A stretch of 64,000 nt of DNA from NCBI GenBank assembly GCA_965220825.1, contig OZ244839.1:1302001-1366000 (forward strand), read 5' to 3'. The DNA is from G965220825 sp965220825 (GTDB lineage: Bacteria; Pseudomonadota; Alphaproteobacteria; UBA828). Position numbers and translations under genes: made by a program. Numbering within the stretch: position 1 is the first letter of the stretch; each line of letters begins with the position of its first letter. The notes under the pieces were generated by a model, which was not told the origin of the DNA, searched no databases, and saw only the letters and a program-made list of their open reading frames with translations. Below, piece after piece: positions 1 to 8,790 of this stretch.

Positions 1-302
1 TTACCGGAATCACCGGCGCCGCGGGCGCGGCAGCCGAGACGACGCAAGCCGCCGTGGAACGGCTGCGGCGGCACACGGACCTGCCCATCGCCGTGGGCTT
101 CGGTATCAAGACGCCGACGCATGCGGCGGAGGTTGCGCGCATAGCCGATGCCGCAGTGGTCGGCTCGGCGCTGATTACCGCCATCGAGGAGAGTCTCGAC
201 GGCACCGACCGGGCGGCGCCCGCCTGCCGCGAGAATGCACTTGCGCTCGTGCAGGCGCTCGCCCAGGGCGTTCGCGGCGCGCGGCAGGAGGGCCCCGCGT
301 GA
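1..302 (+). CDS. trpA: Tryptophan synthase alpha chain, C-terminal part
   Basis: This is the last 99 or so codons of the alpha subunit, which cleaves indole-3-glycerol phosphate to indole and glyceraldehyde 3-phosphate in tryptophan synthesis. The gene is cut by the window edge and read from base 3. The family's phosphate-binding C-terminal part is visible: GFGIKTP followed by VVGSALI. The stop overlaps the accD start by four bases (GTGA), so the two genes are translationally coupled. The order trpA-accD-folC is typical of Alphaproteobacteria. Confidence 0.93.
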   Translation, partial: TGITGAAGAAAETTQAAVERLRRHTDLPIAVGFGIKTPTHAAEVARIADAAVVGSALITAIEESLDGTDRAAPACRENALALVQALAQGVRGARQEGPA

Positions 303-1258
303 GCTGGCTGGAGCGCTTCGCCCGCACCAAGGTAAGCGGGCTCTTCCGCAAGAGCGACGTCCCGGATTCGCTCTGGCTGAAGTGCGACAAGTGCGAGCAG
401 ATGATCTTCCATCGCGAGTTCGAGGCCGCCTTCCGGGTCTGCCCCCACTGCGGCCACCATATGCGCCTCGATGCGGACCGCCGCCTGGCGCTGCTCTTCG
501 ACAAGGACGACTACCAGACCATCGAACTGCCGGAGACCGTCGAAGACCCGCTCAAGTTCCGCGACCGCAAGCGCTATACGGACCGCCTGCGCGAATCCCG
601 CAACGCCACCGGACGGGGCGATGCCATCGTGGTGGCCCACGGAAGAATCGGCGGCACGCCCGCGGTGGTCGCCGCATTCGATTTCGCTTTCCTCGGCGGC
701 TCCATGGGCGTCGCCGTGGGCGAGAGCCTGGTGGCCGCCGCGCGACTCGCGGTCCTTCAGGAAGCGCCACTGATCGTCGTTCCGTCGTCGGGCGGCGCCC
801 GCATGCAGGAAGGCGTGCTTTCGCTGATGCAGATGGCGCGCACGACCATTGCCGTCAACGAACTCAAGGAGGCGCGGCTCCCCTATATCGTTCTTCTTAC
901 CAACCCGACGACCGGCGGCGTGACCGCCTCCTTCGCCATGCTGGGCGACGTCGCCATCGCCGAACCCGACGCCGTAATCGGCTTTGCGGGTCAGCGGGTG
1001 ATCGAGGATACCATCCGCACCAGCCTGCCCGAGGGCTTCCAGCGCGCCGAATATCTGCGCGATCACGGGATGGTCGACATGGTCGTGCACCGGCACAAGC
1101 TGCGGGATACCCTCGCCAGCCTGCTGTCCCTGCTGATGGAGAAGGAGCCGTCGGCCGAGGCGGTCCCCCTCCCGCTAAAGGCCGCCGGCCCGCCCGCGGC
1201 AAAGGACGGGGACCCACCGGCGAACGAGGCGGCGCCCGCATCGGCGCCCACGGGCTGA
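299..1258 (+). CDS. accD: Acetyl-CoA carboxylase carboxyltransferase subunit beta
   Basis: Beta subunit of the carboxyltransferase of acetyl-CoA carboxylase; with AccA it moves the carboxyl group from biotin to acetyl-CoA to make malonyl-CoA. The N-terminal zinc ribbon is complete (Cys29, Cys32, Cys48, Cys51). The crotonase-like carboxyltransferase core follows, with SSGGARMQEG and TTGGVTASFA. Its 319 codons fit the family. The C-terminal ~35 residues are a low-complexity Ala/Pro tail. The GTG start overlaps the trpA stop; folC follows after 12 bases, so the three probably form one transcript. Confidence 0.96.
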   Translation: MSWLERFARTKVSGLFRKSDVPDSLWLKCDKCEQMIFHREFEAAFRVCPHCGHHMRLDADRRLALLFDKDDYQTIELPETVEDPLKFRDRKRYTDRLRESRNATGRGDAIVVAHGRIGGTPAVVAAFDFAFLGGSMGVAVGESLVAAARLAVLQEAPLIVVPSSGGARMQEGVLSLMQMARTTIAVNELKEARLPYIVLLTNPTTGGVTASFAMLGDVAIAEPDAVIGFAGQRVIEDTIRTSLPEGFQRAEYLRDHGMVDMVVHRHKLRDTLASLLSLLMEKEPSAEAVPLPLKAAGPPAAKDGDPPANEAAPASAPTG

Positions 1259-1270
1259 GCCCCCCTCCCC

Positions 1271-2569
1271 GTGAACCCGGCCCCGCCGGGCGACAGCGAC
1301 GCGATCCTCACCCGCCTCCTTCGCCTACACCCCAAGGCCATCGATCTGTCGCTCGGGCGCATGACCCGGCTGCTCGCCAAGCTGGGCAACCCGGAGCGCG
1401 CCATGCCGCCCGTCATCCACATCGCCGGAACCAACGGCAAGGGAAGCGTCCTCGCCTATATGGAAGCCATCCTGCGCGCCGCCGGCTACCGGACATTGTC
1501 TTACGTCTCCCCCCATCTGGTGCGCTTCGCGGAGCGGCTCAGGATCGACGGCGTACCGATCGAGGAGGCGGCGCTGGCGGAAAGCCTCGCCCATTGCGAG
1601 ACCGTGAACGGCGGAGAGCCCATCACGTTTTTCGAAGTCACCACGGCGGCGGCGTTCCACGCCTTCCGCGCCAAGCCGGCGGATGCGCTCCTTCTCGAGG
1701 TGGGGCTGGGTGGGCGGCTCGATGCGACCAATGTCGTGGAACGGCCGGCGCTTACGGTCATCACGCCGGTCTCCATCGACCATACCCAATATCTCGGCGA
1801 CAGCCTTGCGGGTATCGCAGCGGAGAAGGCGGGCATCTTGAAGCCGGGTGTGCCCGCGGCGATCGGCCGGCAGGAGGCGGAAGCGGCCGATACAATCGCA
1901 CGCATCGCCCAAGCCCGCGGCGCACCGCTTACGCGATTCGGCCGGGAATGGTCTTTCACCGCCGTGGACCAGGGATTCCGCCTCGAAGACCCGGAGGGCG
2001 CCGACATCTACCCCCTGCCCGGCCTCGCCGGCCCGCACCAATGCGAGAACGCGGCACTCGCGGCGGTATGCGCGCGCCAGTTGCGAGGCTTCGATATCGG
2101 GCATGACGCCGTCGCGGCGGGGCTCAGGCGGGCGCGCTGGCCGGGCCGGCTGCATCGCGTAGGCTGGCCGGGCCTTGCCGCGGGCTGGGAGCTCTGGGTG
2201 GACGGCGGACATAACGCCGCGGCCGGCGCGGCGCTCGGCCGCGCAGTGCGCGAATGGGTGGACCGGCCGCTCGACCTTGCCGTCGGGATGCTGAACACCA
2301 AGCCGCCCGCAGAGTTTCTCGCCCCGCTCGCCCCTTATGTCCGCCGTCTCGCGGCGCTGGCCGTCCCCGGCGAGGCGGCAAGCGCGCCGGCGGACGCAAT
2401 CCGTGACGCAGCCCTTGCCCTCGGCATTCCGTGCGAGACGGCGAGCGGCGTGGACGAGGCCGTGGCGCGCTTCACCGCCGGCGGCGCGGCACCCGGCCGC
2501 ATCCTGGTGTGCGGCTCGCTCTATCTCGTGGGCAATGTGCTCGCCGCCGCGGGCGAGCCGGCCGCCTGA
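1271..2569 (+). CDS. folC: Bifunctional folylpolyglutamate / dihydrofolate synthase
   Basis: Mur-ligase-type ATP enzyme that adds glutamate to dihydropteroate or to tetrahydrofolates. The P-loop GTNGKGS lies at residues 53-59. Further family motifs are VGLGGRLDATN and the SIDHTQYLG segment, then the C-terminal Mur-ligase domain with WVDGGHN. Length (432 aa) is normal. The start is GTG, 12 bases after accD. The next gene, trxA, is on the opposite strand and converges with it 31 bases away. Confidence 0.94.
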   Translation: MNPAPPGDSDAILTRLLRLHPKAIDLSLGRMTRLLAKLGNPERAMPPVIHIAGTNGKGSVLAYMEAILRAAGYRTLSYVSPHLVRFAERLRIDGVPIEEAALAESLAHCETVNGGEPITFFEVTTAAAFHAFRAKPADALLLEVGLGGRLDATNVVERPALTVITPVSIDHTQYLGDSLAGIAAEKAGILKPGVPAAIGRQEAEAADTIARIAQARGAPLTRFGREWSFTAVDQGFRLEDPEGADIYPLPGLAGPHQCENAALAAVCARQLRGFDIGHDAVAAGLRRARWPGRLHRVGWPGLAAGWELWVDGGHNAAAGAALGRAVREWVDRPLDLAVGMLNTKPPAEFLAPLAPYVRRLAALAVPGEAASAPADAIRDAALALGIPCETASGVDEAVARFTAGGAAPGRILVCGSLYLVGNVLAAAGEPAA

Positions 2570-2600
2570 ATGGCGGACGGGAGAGGGCGGACGAAGCCGG

Positions 2601-2921
2601 TCAGATCTCGCTCCGCAACCACTCGGCAAGCTTGGCCTTGGGCAAGGCACCCACCTTCATCGATGCCACGGTTCCACCCTTGAAGAGAATCAGCGTGGGA
2701 ATTCCGCGCACGCCATATTTCGCCGGTGTGGAGGGGTTGCTGTCGACATCCACCTTTGCGACCGCGAGCGCGTCGCTCATTTCGTCGGCGATTTCCTCGA
2801 GGTGGGGTGCAATCGCCTTGCAGGGGCCGCACCACTCGGCCCAGAAATCCACCAACACCGGCCCTTCGGCCCCGAGTACCTTGTCGTCGAAGTCGGCGTC
2901 GGTGACATGGGTAACGCTCAT
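2601..2921 (-). CDS. trxA: Thioredoxin
   Basis: Small cytoplasmic dithiol reductase of 106 aa. The active site WCGPC is at residues 30-34, with the cis-proline segment GIPTLILFKGG downstream. The open frame extends further upstream, but the ATG at 2921 is preceded by a near-perfect Shine-Dalgarno (GGAGGAGG about 5 bases before it) and gives the normal thioredoxin length, so this start was chosen. It is convergent with folC. The folC-trxA neighbourhood is common in Alphaproteobacteria. Confidence 0.95.
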   Translation of the reverse strand: MSVTHVTDADFDDKVLGAEGPVLVDFWAEWCGPCKAIAPHLEEIADEMSDALAVAKVDVDSNPSTPAKYGVRGIPTLILFKGGTVASMKVGALPKAKLAEWLRSEI

Positions 2922-3266
2922 CGGACCTCCTCCTGCCGCAGGCGGCGCGGACTGTAGGAGCATCCCCGCCATCCGGTCAAGGCGATGTCCTTGTTCAGGA
3001 CGTTTTAGACGCTGGAGTTTCTTCGATTGCCATTGACACCGGAACCGTGGCCCCAGTGGCGTCGCGCAAGTCCGTGGAACCGGCGTTATGGGCGATCGCG
3101 CGTCACCCCAACGAGCTGCACCCTTTTGTGGTGCGCGGGCCTGGAGACCCGCGCACCACACCTGTCTGAACTTGCACGGGCGACGCCCCGGTTGGGCCCC
3201 ATGAGACGCAACGGCCCGGTACGGACAACGGACCGAGGCATCACTTTGTCGTCCGGTGCGCAGCCT
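2922..3266. other. Intergenic region upstream of trxA
   Basis: 345 bases between the trxA start and the 3' end of the methyltransferase gene. It must hold the trxA promoter (minus strand) and contains one palindromic repeat at 3127-3160. The reading frames crossing it look like shadows. No other structure was recognised. Confidence 0.5.
3127..3160. repeat. REP-like palindromic repeat, solo copy 1
   Basis: Perfect 13-base arms (TGTGGTGCGCGGG and its complement) around the 8-base loop CCTGGAGA. The same core recurs at six other intergenic loci in the window. It sits downstream of the methyltransferase stop and upstream of trxA, both on the minus strand, where a hairpin could stop or stabilise the methyltransferase transcript. 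Confidence 0.85.
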
Positions 3267-4094
3267 CTAGGGGTTGCGGGCGACGGCTTCGCCCCAGGCG
3301 AGGCCGCCCACGGCGCCGGGATGCGCTTTCCACTTCTCGAGAGAGTCGCGCCACGCGTCGAACTGTTGATGAGTCGCGACCCCGTGCTTGGTCGCCGCCT
3401 CGACCACGGGGGGAGAGAGGAACCAGTCCTGCACGACGCCGTGAAAGAAGGCCACGTCCGGAGGAGTCGCGAAGACCTCGAAGGAAGCACCCGACTCGAT
3501 GTCCACAAAACCCGCCTCATGCAGGCGGTTGCGAAGCTCCTTGCCCATCTGCGGGTGGCCGCCATTGGCGGCGAGAAGACGCTCGAAGGTCCGCCAAGCG
3601 TGGGCCAGATTGCCGAAATCGGGCTCAGCAAAGGAGGAGTCGCCGATCATTTCCCGGCAGGCGACGATCCCCCCCGGTTTCAGCACCCGCCGAATCTCGG
3701 CAAGCACCGCCTCGGTCTGGGGAATGTGCATGATAACCGCGTGGCAGTGGACCACATCGAAACGGCCGTCGTCGAAGGGAAGCTCGAGAGCGTTGCCCAC
3801 ATGGAAGCGGGCGTTGTCGTGCCCGCCGGCCTCGGCCGCCGCTCGGGCGATGTCGATCTGCGAGGCCTCCATGTCGATGCCGTGCATCTCCCCCGGATGG
3901 ACCGCCTTCGCGAGACCCACCGCGAAGTTCCCCGGCCCGCAGCCCAGATCGAGCACGCCGAGGCCCGGCTCCAGATGGGGAAGCAGGTGCTTGGCATGGG
4001 TCTCGATGCGGCGGCGGTCCAGGAGCCGCTGGAACTCCTCGCTGTAGCCCATGGTGTAGGCGGGTTCGGGGCGACCCGCGGCCTCGTCGACCAT
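3267..4094 (-). CDS. Class I SAM-dependent methyltransferase
   Basis: A 275-aa methyltransferase of the UbiE/Methyltransf_11 type. Motif I is LDLGCGPG (residues 48-55), and the post-I acidic residue is in GIDMEAS. Motif IV is FDVVHCHAVIMHI, and LKPGGIVACREMI marks the later core. The C-terminal third resembles methyltransferases with an extra helical lid. The substrate cannot be told. The open frame runs about 330 codons further upstream, but the ATG at 4094 has an AGAGGAAAG ribosome site and fits the family. It is divergent from the carbonic anhydrase. Confidence 0.85.
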   Translation of the reverse strand: MVDEAAGRPEPAYTMGYSEEFQRLLDRRRIETHAKHLLPHLEPGLGVLDLGCGPGNFAVGLAKAVHPGEMHGIDMEASQIDIARAAAEAGGHDNARFHVGNALELPFDDGRFDVVHCHAVIMHIPQTEAVLAEIRRVLKPGGIVACREMIGDSSFAEPDFGNLAHAWRTFERLLAANGGHPQMGKELRNRLHEAGFVDIESGASFEVFATPPDVAFFHGVVQDWFLSPPVVEAATKHGVATHQQFDAWRDSLEKWKAHPGAVGGLAWGEAVARNP

Positions 4095-4382
4095 TGCGGT
4101 GCCTTTCCTCTCGGCATGGACGTGCGCCCGCGCAACGGGGCCCTCCGTCCGTTCAATAGGTGGATTCCATATGGTGCGCAGCGTAGAGGATTTCCCCATC
4201 CCGGTCACCCAATGCCGGCCCCTGCCTTGGGATTCGGCACGTTCCGCAAGGGGCCGTCCAATTGCCCGTCGCGTCCGGTGTGTCGTGCGATTCCCCCTAC
4301 CGGGACGCGGAATTGCGTGTGGCGCGGCGCCGGAATAGGGTCCCGGGCCGAACGGGACCGCCAAACGGAACGGGGATCGATC

Positions 4383-4991
4383 GTGAGCGAACTCGGCGAA
4401 CTCTTTGCGCGCAACGAGGCCTGGGCGGCGGCACGAATATCGGAAGATCCCGCCTGCTTCACCCGGCACGAAGCGCGCCAGACGCCCGACACCCTTTGGA
4501 TCGGCTGCTCGGACAGCCGCGTACCCCCCAATCTGATCACGGGATCGCAGCCGGGCGAGATGTTCGTCCACCGCAACATCGCCAATCTGGTCCACGCCGG
4601 CGATCTCAACCTGGTCTCGGTACTGGAATACGCAATCCGCGAACTGAAGGTGAGGCATGTCGTCGTCTGCGGCCACTATGGGTGCGGCGGTGTCGCCGCC
4701 GCGGTGGACGGCTGCCCGCACGGCACCATCGACCACTGGATTCAGCCCATACGAGACGTAGCGGCCCGACATGAGGGGGAGCTCGCAACCATCGCCGAAC
4801 GCACAGCGCGCCTCCGACGCCTCTCTGAACTCAATGTGGAGGCCCAGGTGGAAGCGCTTTGCCGTATGCCGGCCGTGCGCGCCGCCTGGGTGGAAGGCCG
4901 CGACCTCCATGTCCACGGCTGGATCTACGACCTGCATGACGGCCGCCTGCGGGATCTGAATTGCAGCAGGCTGCCGCCGGAACGCCGGTGA
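4383..4991 (+). CDS. Beta-class carbonic anhydrase
   Basis: Zinc enzyme interconverting CO2 and bicarbonate, 202 aa. Zinc ligands and the catalytic pair are all present: Cys42-x-Asp44-x-Arg46 (GCSDSR) and His98-x2-Cys101 (GHYGCGG). The long frame upstream is not protein-like, and the GTG at 4383 begins the recognisable domain (MSELGELFARN), so the start is placed there; its ribosome site (GGGGATC) is weak. Bicarbonate from this enzyme could feed acetyl-CoA carboxylase, but no operon link is visible. Confidence 0.93.
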   Translation: MSELGELFARNEAWAAARISEDPACFTRHEARQTPDTLWIGCSDSRVPPNLITGSQPGEMFVHRNIANLVHAGDLNLVSVLEYAIRELKVRHVVVCGHYGCGGVAAAVDGCPHGTIDHWIQPIRDVAARHEGELATIAERTARLRRLSELNVEAQVEALCRMPAVRAAWVEGRDLHVHGWIYDLHDGRLRDLNCSRLPPERR

Positions 4992-5166
4992 GGCGCACAG
5001 GCGGGCCCTGCCCTCCTCCCGCAAAACGCCCGCTTCGAGACCCGACCCGGCCTTGCGGACATCCTCCGCCTGAGGGCGTGGGAGGCCGCACACCAAAAAA
5101 CGCCCCGTGCCAAGCCGCCGGAATGCTATGGTGAGGGCGGCGCGGGAATCGGGTGGAGCGAGGGTC

Positions 5167-6165
5167 TTGCGGATCGTTACGGTGTTCGGCGGCGCCGGCT
5201 TTCTGGGCCGTCACATGGTGCAGCGGCTGGCGCGGGAAGGTGTCGGGATTCGTGTCGCGACGCGGCGGCCGGCGCTTGCGGGCTTCCTGCGGCCCCTCGG
5301 CGATGTGGGACAGGTGGCACCCCTCCAGGCCAATGTCCGGGACGAGGCCTCCGTCCGGCGCGCGGTGGAAGGATCGGACGCGGTGATCGATCTGGTCGGG
5401 ATCCTCCATGAGCGGGGCCGTCAGACCTTCAAGGCGATCCACGAGGAGGCGGCGGGGCGTATTGCGCGCGCAGCGGCCGACGCCGGTGCCAGGCGCCTGC
5501 TCTACGTCTCCGCCATCGGCGCGGACCCCGCCTCCCCTTCGGCCTATGCGCGCTCCAAGGCCGCGGGCGAGGCGGCGGTGCGGGAGGCCTTCCCCGAGGC
5601 CACGATCTTGCGCCCAAGCCTCGTGTTCGGCCCGGATGACGGGTTCTTCAACCTTTTCGCCTCCCTCGCCCGCCTCGCCCCGGCTCTGCCTGTCTTCTTC
5701 GAGGGTCTGCCTCGGCTCGGGCTGGACGGGCTCTTCCCCACAGCCTCCTTCCCGGCGGGTACCACGAAATTCCAGCCGGTCTTCGTCGGCGACGTGGCGG
5801 AGGCCGCCTGCCGCGCATTGGGAAGCGACGAGGCGGCGGGCAGGACCTACGAGCTCGGCGGCCCCACGGTTTACAGCTATGCCGAGCTGATGGCGCTGGT
5901 CTACAAGGCGATCGGACGCAGGGAGCGGCTCCTGCCCGTGCCGTTCTTCGCCGCCGCAATCGGGGCACAGCTCCTCCAGTTCGCCCCGCGTCCGATGCTG
6001 ACGCCCGACCAGGTCGTCCAGTTGCGCCGCGACAATCTGGCCGCGCCGGACGCGCCGGGCCTCGCCGACCTCGGCGTGACTCCGACGGCCGCCGAGCTGA
6101 TCCTCCCCACCTATCTGGGATCCGGGCGCGGGTCTCCACAGGCCGCCCCGGCGCAGGAAGGGTGA
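5167..6165 (+). CDS. NAD(P)H-binding protein, NDUFA9 / complex I-associated type
   Basis: Atypical short-chain dehydrogenase of the NmrA/NDUFA9 group. The dinucleotide-binding GGAGFLG starts about residue 8, followed by DAVIDLVGIL, YVSAIGAD and YARSKAAGE. The motif ILRPSLVFGPDD is characteristic of this family, whose members associate with respiratory complex I or quinone metabolism. The start is uncertain: TTG at 5167 has GGAG/GAGGG upstream and gives the usual MRIVTVFGG beginning. GTG at 5107 and ATG at 5128 are in-frame alternatives adding 20 and 13 residues. Confidence 0.85.
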   Translation: MRIVTVFGGAGFLGRHMVQRLAREGVGIRVATRRPALAGFLRPLGDVGQVAPLQANVRDEASVRRAVEGSDAVIDLVGILHERGRQTFKAIHEEAAGRIARAAADAGARRLLYVSAIGADPASPSAYARSKAAGEAAVREAFPEATILRPSLVFGPDDGFFNLFASLARLAPALPVFFEGLPRLGLDGLFPTASFPAGTTKFQPVFVGDVAEAACRALGSDEAAGRTYELGGPTVYSYAELMALVYKAIGRRERLLPVPFFAAAIGAQLLQFAPRPMLTPDQVVQLRRDNLAAPDAPGLADLGVTPTAAELILPTYLGSGRGSPQAAPAQEG

Positions 6166-6169
6166 ACGC

Positions 6170-6826
6170 TCAGGCTTCTTCCTCGAACCGATGGGTGGAA
6201 CGCATGCCGAAGCTGTAGCGCTCCGCCGTTATCCCCTCCAGAAAATGAAACGGCCGGTCGCGCCGGCCGCCGAATCCCGGTGCGACCATGAGAATCCCGT
6301 CGCCGGGGCGGGCGGCGAGCGTGCGCGCGCCCCGGCGCGAGCGGTCGTCGCAGATGCCGAATGCGCCGTCGCCGCTCAATTGGATGATGACCACGAGGCC
6401 CCGGTAGCGGACATGATCCCGATGGGGCGTGATCCCGCGGGAGCCGGACGGGTAGCGCTGGATGGCAAGATCGTCGATGGGAAAGCGGGCGAGCGGCGGC
6501 CGGGCCATGGCGGCAAGCGCATCCTGGACCGTCCGCTCCACCGCCTCGGCGAGGCGCCACAGGAAATGGTCCGCGGGGATCGAGAGGCAGAGCACGAAAT
6601 CCTGGTGCACGGCGCGCTCGCCCTCCCCGACCACGGGCTTCGCACCGCGGAAGGCGAGGTCCGCAGACGACGCGATGGCTGCCCGGCAGGCGGCGGGTGC
6701 GAGCAGAGGCAGCACCGTCGCGGGCTCCTGCGAGAGCCGGCGCAGCGCCCCCGCCATGGCACGCGAATCGGCGCGAAGCGCCATGGGCTCCCCCCGGCCC
6801 GTCGCGGCGGGGGAAGCCCGGCTCAC
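6170..6826 (-). CDS. 2OG-Fe(II) oxygenase-like protein
   Basis: A 218-aa protein with the facial triad of 2-oxoglutarate/Fe(II) dioxygenases. His135-x-Asp137 is in GITPHRDH, a distal His194 is in PFHFLEG, and an Arg for the co-substrate is at 203 or 209. The arrangement resembles the AlkB-like/prolyl-hydroxylase fold. The substrate is unknown. The GTG start overlaps the stop of the upstream livM by four bases, which ties its expression to the ABC permease genes. No signal peptide. The family call rests on these motifs only. Confidence 0.62.
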   Translation of the reverse strand: MSRASPAATGRGEPMALRADSRAMAGALRRLSQEPATVLPLLAPAACRAAIASSADLAFRGAKPVVGEGERAVHQDFVLCLSIPADHFLWRLAEAVERTVQDALAAMARPPLARFPIDDLAIQRYPSGSRGITPHRDHVRYRGLVVIIQLSGDGAFGICDDRSRRGARTLAARPGDGILMVAPGFGGRRDRPFHFLEGITAERYSFGMRSTHRFEEEA

Positions 6827-7890
6827 CGCCCGGCCCCGGGCGGCTCCGGCCCCGCTTTCGAGCCGCGTTCGACGAGGCGCACATAGAGCGCCCGAACCTG
6901 GGAAACCACGCCTTCCGGCACCGCGAGGACGAAGAGGACCAGGATGACGCCCAGGATCAGGTTGACGTCCACGGCCTGCTGGGTACCGAGTTCGATGGTC
7001 ACGAAACCGAGCGCCATGGCGCCCACCAGCGGCCCCACCAGGGTGCCGAGGCCGCCCACCACCACCCAGATGATGATCTGCGCGCTGAAGCCGAGATCGA
7101 ACACGGTGGGGCTCACATAGGAGTTCCAGTTGGCGTAGAGCACGCCGGCGAGCCCCGCCACCGTGCCGCCGATCCCGAACACCGTCATCTTGTAGAGCCG
7201 GGTGTCATAGCCCAGCAGCTCGGCGCGAAGCTCGTTTTCGCGCACCGCCGCCACCGCCCGCCCGAAACTCGAACTCATGAGCAGGCGGAGGCCCAGATAG
7301 ACGGCGAGCAGGCAGATTCCGGTGATGATGAACATGTCCTCCGGGTAGATGAACTTGCCCGGATCGCCCGGCATGTTGATGGGCGGCAGTGCGGGCATGC
7401 CGTTGAAACCGCCGAGATGGGCGGTGCCGATGGTGTATTCGTAGCCCGCCGTATGCCCGAGGAACTTGTAGAAGATGAGCGAGACCACCAGCGTGATCAC
7501 GGCGACATAGACCGTGCTTATCCGCCCGTAGAACATGAAATAGCCCAACAGGAAGGCGAACGCCGTGGGCACGGCGACGCCTGCGAAGAGCGCCGTGGTG
7601 CTGCCGCCCATATTGATGGAGACGACGGCGTAGGTGTAGCCGCCGAGGCCGTAGAAGGTCGCCTGGCCGAAGCTGAAGATTCCGCCATAGCCCCAAACCC
7701 AGCCCAAACTCATGGCAAGGATGCCGTAGGCCATGAAGAGGGTGAGCTGGAGCAGGATGAAGATATCGGAGACGGCGTAGGGCAGAATCACGAGCGCCAG
7801 AACGACGATCGCCGCAAGCGCCGCCGGCCCCGTCACGCGGGGGGAGAAGCGCCCGATGCGCAAGCCCTCGCCGTCGAGCCTCAAACCCAT
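6823..7890 (-). CDS. Branched-chain amino acid/amide-type ABC permease LivM
   Basis: Inner-membrane permease of the HAAT family (355 aa) with about 8-10 hydrophobic helices. The signature region LGWVWGYGGIFSFGQATFYG, typical of LivM/UrtC, is at about residues 62-81. The conserved cytoplasmic loop AVRENELRAELLGYD contacts the ATPase. It lies 7 bases after livH and overlaps the next gene, so the set is one operon. The true substrate could be amino acids, urea or short amides; nothing in the permease decides it. Confidence 0.9.
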   Translation of the reverse strand: MGLRLDGEGLRIGRFSPRVTGPAALAAIVVLALVILPYAVSDIFILLQLTLFMAYGILAMSLGWVWGYGGIFSFGQATFYGLGGYTYAVVSINMGGSTTALFAGVAVPTAFAFLLGYFMFYGRISTVYVAVITLVVSLIFYKFLGHTAGYEYTIGTAHLGGFNGMPALPPINMPGDPGKFIYPEDMFIITGICLLAVYLGLRLLMSSSFGRAVAAVRENELRAELLGYDTRLYKMTVFGIGGTVAGLAGVLYANWNSYVSPTVFDLGFSAQIIIWVVVGGLGTLVGPLVGAMALGFVTIELGTQQAVDVNLILGVILVLFVLAVPEGVVSQVRALYVRLVERGSKAGPEPPGAGR

Positions 7891-7897
7891 CGCCGCC

Positions 7898-8764
7898 TCA
7901 CAGCCAGCGCCGGAAGAACCGGCCCGTGATGCCCTGGGGCATGAGCCGGAGCAGAACCACCGCGGCGATAAGCAGCGCGACGTCGCCCATCACCGGCGTG
8001 GTGAAATAGGTGGTGACCTGATTGACGGTGCCGAAGAAGGCCGCCGCCGACGACGTGCCGGTGACGATGGCCTCGCCGCCGCCGATCACCGTGATGAAGG
8101 CCTTGGCGATGAAGGCCGCGCCCATGGTGGGCAGCAGCCCGGTGACAGGCGCGAGGGCCGCGCCCGCAAGCCCCGTCAACGCCGCCCCGACTCCGAAGGT
8201 GATGGTGTAGACCCGCTGCGGGCTCACCCCGAGCGCGGACGCCATGTCCGCGTTCTGCATCGTTCCACGGGCGATGAGCCCCGCACGGGTGTAGCGCAGA
8301 ACGGCGAAGATCCCGCCGATCGCCACGATGCCGATAAAGATGATGAAGAGTCGGTACTGGCTTTCGGCATAGGCGCCGAGTTCGAAGCTCCCCAGCGGCG
8401 AGACGACGCTCTCGGTCGCATTGCCGAAGATGGTGGTCACGATGCCGATGAAGAGCAGGCTCAACCCCCAGGTGGCGATGAGCGTGTCCATCATGCGTCC
8501 ATACAGGAAGCGGATCACGAACCGCTCCACGATCACGCCGACGAGCCCCACAAAGAGCGGCGCGATCACCAGCATGGACACCCAGAAATCGATGCCGGCC
8601 TTGGTCGAGACCACCACCGCATAGGCACCCAGCATCAGGAACTCGCCGTGGGCCAGGTTGATGACCCGCATCATGCCGAAAATGACCGCCAGCCCCGCGC
8701 TGATGAGCGCGAGGCTGGCAACCGTGTAACCGATCTGAACGGCGATAATGCCCGCGAGGTCCAT
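7898..8764 (-). CDS. Branched-chain amino acid/amide-type ABC permease LivH
   Basis: Partner permease (288 aa) with the LivH/UrtB signature VINLAHGEFLMLGAY at residues 34-48 and the coupling-loop sequence AVLRYTRAGLIARGTMQNADM. About eight membrane helices. It lies between the binding-protein gene (26 bases upstream) and livM (7 bases downstream). Two ATP-binding subunits (LivG, LivF) normally complete such a transporter, and neither is encoded here. Confidence 0.9.
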   Translation of the reverse strand: MDLAGIIAVQIGYTVASLALISAGLAVIFGMMRVINLAHGEFLMLGAYAVVVSTKAGIDFWVSMLVIAPLFVGLVGVIVERFVIRFLYGRMMDTLIATWGLSLLFIGIVTTIFGNATESVVSPLGSFELGAYAESQYRLFIIFIGIVAIGGIFAVLRYTRAGLIARGTMQNADMASALGVSPQRVYTITFGVGAALTGLAGAALAPVTGLLPTMGAAFIAKAFITVIGGGEAIVTGTSSAAAFFGTVNQVTTYFTTPVMGDVALLIAAVVLLRLMPQGITGRFFRRWL

Positions 8765-8790
8765 GACGGGACACTACCGAGGCAGGAGGA

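Noticed and set aside
235..2106. 623-aa frame overlapping accD and folC
   Set aside because: Arg-rich shadow of two clear genes in another frame.
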